Positions 17,379 through 24,050 of a stretch of 41,030 nt of DNA are shown here, piece by piece. This DNA comes from UBA11373 sp035291545 (lineage in GTDB: Bacteria; Actinomycetota; Acidimicrobiia; Spongiisociales; UBA11373), in assembly GCA_035291545.1 (NCBI GenBank), contig DATDRW010000037.1:1-41030 (forward strand). The letters are read 5' to 3'. The notes under the pieces were generated by a model that worked only from the letters and a program-made list of their open reading frames with translations, had not been told where the DNA came from and did no database searches. The first letter of the stretch is position 1, and every line of letters starts with the position of its first letter. The translations under genes were made by a program, and so were the position numbers.

Positions 17379-17384
17379 TATACT
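17379..17384 (+). promoter_or_regulatory. Candidate -10 box for the phoH operon
   Basis: TATACT lies 37 nt before the phoH start and immediately after the repeat pair. It is a 5/6 match to the housekeeping consensus TATAAT and would drive phoH-pgpH-ybeY-corC-era. The -35 region is not conserved. Confidence 0.5.
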
Positions 17385-17421
17385 TTCCCATCCTCATGAT
17401 TCCCTCGTTACGAGGACTTCT

Positions 17422-18396
17422 TTGACCCACCCTTCCGTCGCCGAGGTCACGCTCCGCGTACCCGGTGACCACTACATGCTCGCCCTCCTGGGTGAACGCG
17501 ACGGTTTCCTCCGCATCGTCGAGGAGGCCTATCCGGACGCGTCGATCGTCGCCCGAGGCGACGTGCTGCGCATCACCGGCGCCGATGCGGTGACCACCCT
17601 CGTCAAGACCACGCTCGAGGAGCTGCTGGTCCTGGTCCGCGAGGGCCAGACACTCGACGTCGACCGGGTGCGCCGGGTTGTCGACCTGGTAAAAGCCGAC
17701 ATCCCCAGTCCGTCGGACGTCTTCACCGACGGCGTCCCGGTGGGGCGGGGCAAGGTGGTGCGTGCGAAGACGCTCAACCAGAAGCGCTACGTCGACGCCA
17801 TCCGCAAGAACACGGTCGTCTTCGGCATCGGGCCCGCCGGCACCGGGAAGACCTACCTCGCCATGGCGCTGGCGGTGAACGGCCTCCAGACCGGCGCCTT
17901 CACCAGGATCATCCTCACCCGCCCCGCGGTGGAGGCAGGAGAACGACTCGGATTCCTGCCGGGGGATCTGGCCGCCAAGGTCGACCCCTACCTCCGTCCG
18001 CTCTACGACGCCCTGTTCGACATGCTGGGACCCGAAGAAACTGCGCGGCTCCTGGAGCGGGGGAGTATCGAGATCGCCCCGCTCGCCTACATGCGGGGCC
18101 GCACTCTCAACGACGCCTTCGTGGTGCTCGACGAGGCGCAGAACACCTCGCCGGAGCAAATGAAGATGTTCCTCACCCGACTCGGCTTCAACTCGCAGAT
18201 GGTCATCACCGGCGATATCACCCAGGTCGACCTCCCCAGTGGGCGCGCCTCGGGGCTCCGCCAGGTGAGGTCGGTTCTCGTCGACATCCCCGGAATGTGT
18301 TTTGTCACCCTCGGCGCCGAGGACGTGGTCCGGCATCGCATCGTGGCCTCGATCGTGGAGGCGTATCGCATCCACGAGGAGGGCAAGGAACGATGA
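17422..18396 (+). CDS. phoH: PhoH-family ATPase
   Basis: A cytoplasmic P-loop ATPase of the PhoH/YbeZ type, usually found beside ybeY and thought to work with it in RNA and ribosome quality control. The protein has 324 residues. A KH-like N-terminal region (about 8-75) precedes the ATPase core, with Walker A GPAGTGKT near residue 138, ILTRPAVEAGERLGFLPGD, the Walker B segment VVLDEAQN and a GDITQVDLP motif. The start is a TTG at 17422 with GAGGAC upstream. pgpH overlaps its stop by 4 nt. It begins a five-gene chain in which every junction overlaps. Confidence 0.96.
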   Translation: MTHPSVAEVTLRVPGDHYMLALLGERDGFLRIVEEAYPDASIVARGDVLRITGADAVTTLVKTTLEELLVLVREGQTLDVDRVRRVVDLVKADIPSPSDVFTDGVPVGRGKVVRAKTLNQKRYVDAIRKNTVVFGIGPAGTGKTYLAMALAVNGLQTGAFTRIILTRPAVEAGERLGFLPGDLAAKVDPYLRPLYDALFDMLGPEETARLLERGSIEIAPLAYMRGRTLNDAFVVLDEAQNTSPEQMKMFLTRLGFNSQMVITGDITQVDLPSGRASGLRQVRSVLVDIPGMCFVTLGAEDVVRHRIVASIVEAYRIHEEGKER

Positions 18397-20663
18397 GGCT
18401 GTTGGCCCGGGTGTCCGGCGTTCTCCGGCTCGGCGTCGTCGCCCTGGCAGGCGTGTTGGTGGTCGCGATCCTGGCCATCGGCCAGGACCTGGGGCCGGCC
18501 CCGGTCGTGCTGCGCGAGGGGGAGGCGGCGCCCCAGACCATCATCGCCCCGGCGGAGGTATCCGTCGTCGACCGGGCGGCCACCGAGGCGGCGCGCAACC
18601 AGGCCGCAGCACTCGTCGACGACGTCTACGAGACGGACACCCAGGTCACCGAGACGGTGCTCGATGCCGTGGCCGACGTTTTTGCCATCGTCGGGCTTGC
18701 CGCCGAGCCGGTACTGCCGCCCGATACCACTACGACGACCGGTCCCACCACCACCACGGCGGAGACCACCACCACGGCGGAGACCACGACCACGGCTCAG
18801 GACGGTACCGACGGCTCGACCACGACCGAACAGACGACCACGACAACCCTTCCCCCGGAACCGCCGGCCCGCACCGAGCAAATCCTCTTCGTCAAGGATG
18901 AGTACCCGCTGCTCCGCGACCAGACCATCGCCACCCTGGTGGATCTGGTGAACGGCGACGTGGATCGCATCGCCGCCGGCGAGAACGCGCTGTTTCCCCT
19001 GGTGCGTCAGGAGGCGATCGACATCGCCGAGGAGTACCTGCTCGATGGCATCAAGACCACGGAACTCGGGGCGGTGCGCGACGCGTTGGCCACCCGGCCC
19101 CGCTCCCTGGTGCTGCTTCCCGACGAGATCAGGCCGCAGGCAGAGGCGGCCCTCGCCGACGTCGTCCAGTTGTACCTGCAGGCCAATCGGTTCCGCGACG
19201 ATGCCGCCACCCAGCTCGCCCGGCAAGAGGCCCGCGACGAGGTCACCGACTTCACCGTTGTCTTCGTCCCCGGCGAGAACATCGTCAGCCAGGGCGGTCG
19301 AATCACCGCAGTCCAGCTCGCAGCCATGGAGGAGCTCGGCCTGCTCGAGACGGGCGATGAGGGGTCACCGGTGCGGGCGTTGGCTCTGGTCGCGCTGATC
19401 GTGGTGGCCCTCGCCGCCGTGTTCGTGGCCCGCATCGCAACCGACCTGTGGCGCCGCCCGAAGATGGTCGCCGTCTTCGGGCTCCTTCTCGTGCTCGCCG
19501 CGCTGGCGGCCCGGGTGCCGGAACTGGTGTCGCGCGATCGCGTCGAGCTCGGATTCCTGCTTCCCGCGGCCCTGTTCGGCTACCTCGCCGCCAACCTGTT
19601 CGATTCGCGGGTGGCCGTGCTGATGGCGCTCCCGGTCTCCGCGTTCGTGGCCCTGGCGACCGGCGACCTCGGGCTCGTGGTGTTCTCGGCGGCGGCGACC
19701 CTGACCCCGATCCCATTGGTGTCGTCCGTGGCTTCACGCGCCCAACTGAACCTGGCGGTGGTGTTCTCGGCGCTGGTCCACGTCCCGCTGGCCGGAGCAA
19801 TCGCCTGGTTCTTCTACGGGTCGGAGACGGTCGTGCTCTCCGCGGTGTGGGGTTCCGTCGGCGGTATCGCCAGCGGCGTCGTGGCCCTCGGGGTGCTCCC
19901 GGTGCTCGCCTCGCTGTTCGGCATCACCACGACGCAGACTCTCCTCGACCTCACCGACCGGAACCATCCCGCGCTGCGACGGATCGAAGAGACCGCTCCG
20001 GGGACCTTCAACCACTCGGTCCTCGTGGGAAACCTCGCCGACCGGGCCTCGCGCGCCGTGGGAGCCAATCCGCTCCTGGCACGAGCCATGGCGTACTACC
20101 ACGACCTGGGGAAGACGGTGCAGCCGAAGTACTTCGTCGAGAACCAGTTCGGCGTGACCAATCCGCACGATCGTCTGCCCCCGGAGGAGTCGGCGGCGAT
20201 CATCCGGAGCCACGTGGCCGAGGGGCTTCGTCTCGCCCGCAGCTACCGCATCCCTCCCGACGTCGCCCAGGGAATCCTCACCCACCACGGCACCAGCCTG
20301 ATGCGGTACTTCTCGCACAAGGCCGAGGAGGCGCACGGCGAACGTTTCGACCCCGCCGACTACCGCCACCGAGGGCGCAAACCCAAGACCAAGGAGATGG
20401 TGATCATCATGCTCGCCGACGCCACCGAGGCCGGGACCCGGGCCCTGGTGCAGAGCGAGGACCCGACGAGTGAGAGCATCCGCGAACTGGTGGAGAGCAT
20501 CATCGCCGAGAAGGTCGAGGATGGGCAGCTCGAGGAGTCCGACGTCACCTTTGGTGAGCTCACACGGATCAAGGAGGCCTTCGTCGACTCGATGATCGGG
20601 TACTACCACACCCGGATCCCGTATCCGGGTTTCCCGGCCACACGGAGCACACAGCCGGCGTGA
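18393..20663 (+). CDS. pgpH: PgpH-type membrane HD phosphodiesterase with a Thr-rich insert
   Basis: A 7TMR-HD protein; characterised members (Listeria PgpH) hydrolyse c-di-AMP. The protein has 756 residues: one N-terminal membrane helix (about 10-30), a long extracellular domain (about 31-325), about seven membrane helices (about 330-515), and a cytosolic HD domain with FNHSVLVGNLADRA, YYHDLGK near residue 570, ENQFGVTNPHD and an ILTHHGT motif. Metal-binding His and Asp residues look intact. Residues 109-158 of the extracellular domain are a Thr-rich low-complexity stretch (TTTTT, TTTTAE repeats) that family members I know do not have. The ATG overlaps the phoH stop, and ybeY overlaps its end. 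Confidence 0.92.
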   Translation: MRLLARVSGVLRLGVVALAGVLVVAILAIGQDLGPAPVVLREGEAAPQTIIAPAEVSVVDRAATEAARNQAAALVDDVYETDTQVTETVLDAVADVFAIVGLAAEPVLPPDTTTTTGPTTTTAETTTTAETTTTAQDGTDGSTTTEQTTTTTLPPEPPARTEQILFVKDEYPLLRDQTIATLVDLVNGDVDRIAAGENALFPLVRQEAIDIAEEYLLDGIKTTELGAVRDALATRPRSLVLLPDEIRPQAEAALADVVQLYLQANRFRDDAATQLARQEARDEVTDFTVVFVPGENIVSQGGRITAVQLAAMEELGLLETGDEGSPVRALALVALIVVALAAVFVARIATDLWRRPKMVAVFGLLLVLAALAARVPELVSRDRVELGFLLPAALFGYLAANLFDSRVAVLMALPVSAFVALATGDLGLVVFSAAATLTPIPLVSSVASRAQLNLAVVFSALVHVPLAGAIAWFFYGSETVVLSAVWGSVGGIASGVVALGVLPVLASLFGITTTQTLLDLTDRNHPALRRIEETAPGTFNHSVLVGNLADRASRAVGANPLLARAMAYYHDLGKTVQPKYFVENQFGVTNPHDRLPPEESAAIIRSHVAEGLRLARSYRIPPDVAQGILTHHGTSLMRYFSHKAEEAHGERFDPADYRHRGRKPKTKEMVIIMLADATEAGTRALVQSEDPTSESIRELVESIIAEKVEDGQLEESDVTFGELTRIKEAFVDSMIGYYHTRIPYPGFPATRSTQPA

Positions 20664-21124
20664 ACGTCTTTTACAGTGATGAGCAAGGGCACCCCGCCGA
20701 TGGGGAGTCGCTGCGTTCCTTTGCCGAGCGAGTGCTGGTTGCCGAGGGATTCCCCTCCGAGACCGAGGTCGCGGTGTACCTCGTCGACGCCCTGGAGATG
20801 GCCACTTACAACGAGCGCTTCATGGATCGCAAGGGTCCCACCGACGTCCTGGCGTTCCCCACCGAGACCTTGGTACCCGGCGATCCACCCCGCCCCGTTC
20901 CCGGCGAGCCCCCGCTGAACCTCGGTGACGTCTTTTTGTGCCCGGTCGAGGTCGCCCGTCGTGCCCGGGAGGAGAACATCCCGTACGAGGACTTCCTCCA
21001 TTTCCTGCTGGCGCACGGGATGCTCCATCTGCTCGGCTACGAGCACGACGACGATGCGGCCGGCGAGGCCATGGAGCGCCGGGAGGACGAACTCCTCGGT
21101 TTGATCGGGAGGTCGTGGTCGTGA
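20660..21124 (+). CDS. ybeY: Endoribonuclease YbeY
   Basis: A zinc-dependent RNase for 16S rRNA 3'-end maturation and ribosome quality control. The protein has 154 residues. The metal motif H-x3-H-x5-H is HGMLHLLGYEH near residues 118-128, preceded by the conserved GDVFLCPVEVARRA strand and the TDVLAFPT segment. The region around residues 70-90 (LVPGDPPRPVPGEPP) is proline-rich and a little longer than in short homologues. The GTG overlaps the pgpH stop by 4 nt, and the stop overlaps the next GTG. Confidence 0.96.
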   Translation: MNVFYSDEQGHPADGESLRSFAERVLVAEGFPSETEVAVYLVDALEMATYNERFMDRKGPTDVLAFPTETLVPGDPPRPVPGEPPLNLGDVFLCPVEVARRAREENIPYEDFLHFLLAHGMLHLLGYEHDDDAAGEAMERREDELLGLIGRSWS

Positions 21125-22287
21125 TCGCCCTCGCCCTCGGCCTCAGCGCGTTGCTCACGGCCTTCGGCGCCGCTCTGCGGTTCGGGGGCGCATCGCTTCT
21201 GCGCACGCACCGTGCCGACGCCCTACGCGATGCTGCCGAAGGGATTGCCGGTGCGGCGCGGGTGGCCGATCTCCTCGAGGAACCGCTGTCGGTGCAGCCA
21301 TCGATCGGCATGGTCCACTCCGCGATCCTCGTCACCGCCGCCATTCCGGCTACCTGGGCGATGACGGCGCTCGCCTCCGGTTGGGTGCTCTTGGGGTCGC
21401 TGCTCGCCCTCGGGGTGATCCTGGTGCTCGGCGGCGACGCCATTCCCCGGGCATTCGGCCGGGCGATGCCGCGGCGGCCGGCCTACCGGCTCTCGGCGGT
21501 GCTCGCGTGGTCCATCCGGTTCGGTGGGCGGGCTGCCGATGTGATCTCGGACGAGGAGGGTGAGGACGAAGACGCCGAGGAGGACGAGCAGGAGCACGAG
21601 GAGCAGCGAGAGCTGATCTCGTCGGTGCTCGAGTTCACCGACGCCATCGTTCGCGAGGTGATGGTGCCCCGTACCGACATGGTGACCGTGGCGGCCCCCG
21701 CGGACAGCGATCGTGCGCTCGACATCCTCCTCGAATCCGGGAGATCGCGGATCCCGGTCACCGGTGACAACCTCGACGACATCGTCGGCGTGCTGTACGG
21801 CCGAGATCTCCTCAGGTTCCACGACATCGGGGGGAGCCCGGTGCCCGTGCGGTCGCTGATGCGCCCCGCCCACTTCGTCCCGGAGACGAAGCGAGTGTCG
21901 GAGCTGCTCCGGGAGCTGCAGCGGAAGAAGGTGCACTTGGCGATCGTCGTCGACGAGTTCGGAGGCACCGCCGGGCTGGTCACCATCGAAGACCTCCTCG
22001 AGGAGATCGTGGGGGAGATCGCCGACGAGTACGACACCGAGGAGGGGATGATCCAGCCGCTCGACCGCGGATACATCGTCGACGCCCGCCTGTCGGTCGA
22101 GGACCTGTCACGACTCGTCGGGCATTCGCTTCCCGACGAGGACTGGGACACGGTGGGAGGGTTGATCCTCGGTCTCGCCGGACGGGTGCCCCAAGAAGGG
22201 GAGAGCTTCGACATCGACGGGCTCAGGCTCACCGCGGAGCGGGTTCAGGGGCGCCGTGTCTCTCGGGTTCGGGTGACCGAAGGGTGA
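21121..22287 (+). CDS. CBS-domain membrane protein, CorC/HlyC (CNNM-like) family
   Basis: Probably a magnesium or cobalt efflux-type protein, in the genomic position often occupied by corC/hlyC homologues. The protein has 388 residues: about three N-terminal membrane segments resembling a shortened DUF21 domain (to about residue 130), a very acidic linker around residues 142-160 (DEEGEDEDAEEDEQ), a CBS pair containing VPRTDMVTV, RIPVTGDNLDDIVGVLY and VDEFGGTAGLVTIEDLLEEIVGEI, and a C-terminal CorC_HlyC domain with DWDTVGGLI. I choose GTG 21121 because it overlaps the ybeY stop and has GGAGG 8 nt upstream; GTG 21115 is the alternative. Ion specificity is inferred from the family. Confidence 0.9.
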   Translation: MIALALGLSALLTAFGAALRFGGASLLRTHRADALRDAAEGIAGAARVADLLEEPLSVQPSIGMVHSAILVTAAIPATWAMTALASGWVLLGSLLALGVILVLGGDAIPRAFGRAMPRRPAYRLSAVLAWSIRFGGRAADVISDEEGEDEDAEEDEQEHEEQRELISSVLEFTDAIVREVMVPRTDMVTVAAPADSDRALDILLESGRSRIPVTGDNLDDIVGVLYGRDLLRFHDIGGSPVPVRSLMRPAHFVPETKRVSELLRELQRKKVHLAIVVDEFGGTAGLVTIEDLLEEIVGEIADEYDTEEGMIQPLDRGYIVDARLSVEDLSRLVGHSLPDEDWDTVGGLILGLAGRVPQEGESFDIDGLRLTAERVQGRRVSRVRVTEG

Positions 22288-23156
22288 AATCGGGGTTCGT
22301 GCCCGTCATCGGAAGGCCGAACGTCGGCAAGTCGACCCTCGTCAACTCCCTGGTCGGCACCAAGGTGGCGATCACCTCGATGCGCCCGCAGACGACGCGT
22401 AACACGATCCGCGGGATCGTGGATCGCCCGGACCTCCAGATCGTCCTCGTCGACACCCCGGGTATCCACCGCCCCCGGACCGCCCTGGGAGATCGACTCA
22501 ACGCCGTGGCGGCTGCGTCGATGGCCGAGGCCGATGCCTGCCTCTTCGTGATCGAGGCCACCGGCAAGATCGGTCCCGGGGACCGGTTGATCGCCGGTCG
22601 CCTTCAGGAGGCCGGTCTGGCGACGGTGTGCATCGTGAACAAGGTCGATGCCGCCGGTCCCAACGACGTCGCGGAGCGGCTCGCGGTGGCCTCCGGGTGG
22701 GGGTTCGCCGCCTACGTCCCGGTCAGCGCAACTCTCGGCGCCAACCTCGAACCGGTCGTGTCCGAAGTCGCCGCGTTGTTGCCCGAGGGCCCGCGGTACT
22801 TCCCGGCGGGCATGACCTCCGACCAGGCGAACGACTTCCTCATCGGTGAGATCGTCCGCGAGAAGTTCCTCGATCGTTTGCGCGACGAACTGCCGCATTC
22901 GCTCGCCGTTCTCATCGAGGAGGTACGGGAACAGGACAACGGTGTCACCCGGGTCGAGGCCCGTGTGCTCGTCGAGCGGGAGAGCCAGAAGGGCATCGTG
23001 ATCGGCCGGGGTGGATCACTCCTGCGTCTCGCCGGCACCGAGGCGCGAGCCGAGTTGGAGCGGCGGCTCGGCACCCGGGTGCACCTCGACCTCCACGTCG
23101 CGGTCCACAAGGACTGGCAGCGGCACCCCGGGATCGTGCAGCGCCTCGGGATGTGA
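22284..23156 (+). CDS. era: GTPase Era
   Basis: An essential GTPase that binds the 3' end of 16S rRNA during 30S assembly. The protein has 290 residues. The G domain shows GRPNVGKST (G1), QTTRNTIRG (switch I), DTPGIH (G3) and NKVD (G4). The C-terminal KH domain contains KGIVIGRGGSLLR. The GTG start overlaps the preceding stop (GTGA). It is the last gene of the phoH-pgpH-ybeY-corC-era chain, which groups several ribosome-maturation factors, and is followed by a strong hairpin. Confidence 0.97.
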   Translation: MKSGFVPVIGRPNVGKSTLVNSLVGTKVAITSMRPQTTRNTIRGIVDRPDLQIVLVDTPGIHRPRTALGDRLNAVAAASMAEADACLFVIEATGKIGPGDRLIAGRLQEAGLATVCIVNKVDAAGPNDVAERLAVASGWGFAAYVPVSATLGANLEPVVSEVAALLPEGPRYFPAGMTSDQANDFLIGEIVREKFLDRLRDELPHSLAVLIEEVREQDNGVTRVEARVLVERESQKGIVIGRGGSLLRLAGTEARAELERRLGTRVHLDLHVAVHKDWQRHPGIVQRLGM

Positions 23157-23175
23157 CGAGAAGGCAGCAGATGCG

Positions 23176-23233
23176 AGGCACCAGGCACCAGCCAGAGGTC
23201 TGAGAACTGTCTGGCTTCTGGTGCCTGGTGCCT
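23176..23233. terminator. Hairpin of heptanucleotide repeats, likely two-way terminator (cluster D)
   Basis: AGGCACCAGGCACC, part of two GGCACCA units at 23177-23190, pairs over 14 bp with two GGTGCCT units at 23220-23233. A 3-nt bulge separates this from a further 7-bp stem (AGCCAGA with TCTGGCT), around a 13-nt loop. It lies between era and the convergent VOC gene and touches the latter's stop codon. The whole interval divides into 7-bp blocks. No T-run is present, as is common for high-GC terminators; the function is inferred from shape and position. Confidence 0.7.
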
Positions 23234-23702
23234 ACTCTGCCTCGTAGTCGTCGAAGGGGGCCTCGCCGGCGGCGGTCATCTCCTCGATCCTGCGGCTCTC
23301 CTCCTCCACGTCCACGTCCTCGAGGTGCGTTGCGATCCACCACACGTTTCCCGCAGGGTCGGTGACCGCGCCGTAGCGCTCGCCGGCGTGCCGCATGGTC
23401 GTGGGCTCCATGGCGATCGTCGCCCCCGCCTCGAGTGCAGCGGCGAAGACGTCGTCGCAGTCCTCGACATAGAGGTACAGCGACGCCGGGTATGGGCCGT
23501 ACTCCTCGGTGGCCTCGCCCACCATGACCATGCTGTCGCCGATCCGCAGCTCGGCGTGCATGAGGGTTCCGTCGGGCCGATCCAGCCGGGTGAGGATCTC
23601 GGCGTCGAAGGCGTCTTCGAGGAACTCCACGAGCTCGGCGGCGCCCTCGACGAGTAGGTAGGGGGTCACGGATCCGAAACCCTGGCGCTGCCATCCGGTC
23701 AC
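23232..23702 (-). CDS. VOC-family (glyoxalase/PhnB-like) protein
   Basis: A small cytosolic vicinal-oxygen-chelate-fold protein of 156 residues. It has the paired beta-alpha-beta-beta-beta pattern: SVTPYLLVEGAAELVEFLEDAF, then MHAELRIGDSMVMVGEA, SLYLYVEDCDDVFAAALEAG and YGAVTDPAGNVWWIATH. This is closest to the PhnB-like group, which is mostly of unknown function. The C-terminus is acidic. I place the start at GTG 23702, which overlaps the stop of the upstream phhB as GTGA; ATG 23714 is also possible. It is the last of three minus-strand genes. Confidence 0.85.
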   Translation of the reverse strand: MTGWQRQGFGSVTPYLLVEGAAELVEFLEDAFDAEILTRLDRPDGTLMHAELRIGDSMVMVGEATEEYGPYPASLYLYVEDCDDVFAAALEAGATIAMEPTTMRHAGERYGAVTDPAGNVWWIATHLEDVDVEEESRRIEEMTAAGEAPFDDYEAE

Positions 23703-23986
23703 GGCGCCGTCCATCCGTCGATGGTCTCCACCAGGCTCCGATCTCGGTCGGAGAGGGCGTCGACCGAATGCGTGGTGAGGGTCAGGGTCACGCGATTCCA
23801 CCGGATGTCGATGTCGGGGTGATGGCCCGCCTTCTCGGCGACGAGTGCCACGCGGGCGACGAATCCGACGGAGGCGGCGAAGTCGGCAAAGGTGAACGTG
23901 CGGCGTATCGTCTCGCCGTCGAGTGCCCAGGCGGGATGCGAGGCGGCCAGCGCCTTCCGATCCGCCTGCGTCAGGGGTGTTGCCAT
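23699..23986 (-). CDS. phhB: Pterin-4a-carbinolamine dehydratase
   Basis: It dehydrates 4a-hydroxytetrahydropterin to regenerate the pterin cofactor of aromatic amino-acid hydroxylases. The 95-residue length is typical of the PCD/DCoH family. The active-site pattern is EKAGHHPDIDIRWNRVTLTL followed by THSVDALSDRD, with the conserved His-His-Pro. I choose ATG 23986; a GTG at 24004 would add six residues. No pterin-dependent hydroxylase lies in the window, so its partner is unknown; many bacteria carry such orphans. It overlaps the VOC gene by 4 nt. Confidence 0.93.
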   Translation of the reverse strand: MATPLTQADRKALAASHPAWALDGETIRRTFTFADFAASVGFVARVALVAEKAGHHPDIDIRWNRVTLTLTTHSVDALSDRDRSLVETIDGWTAP

Positions 23987-24050
23987 GCCGCAAGTGTCGC
24001 GCACCGGAACCGGTTTCGTGCGGACCGATCCGCCGTCCGTGCCCGCCGCA

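Noticed and set aside
18717..18866. Tandem-repeat DNA inside pgpH as a member of the intergenic repeat families
   Set aside because: The repeat is ACC/ACG codons for Thr with a 3-bp base period, in frame, and is explained by a Thr-rich protein segment.
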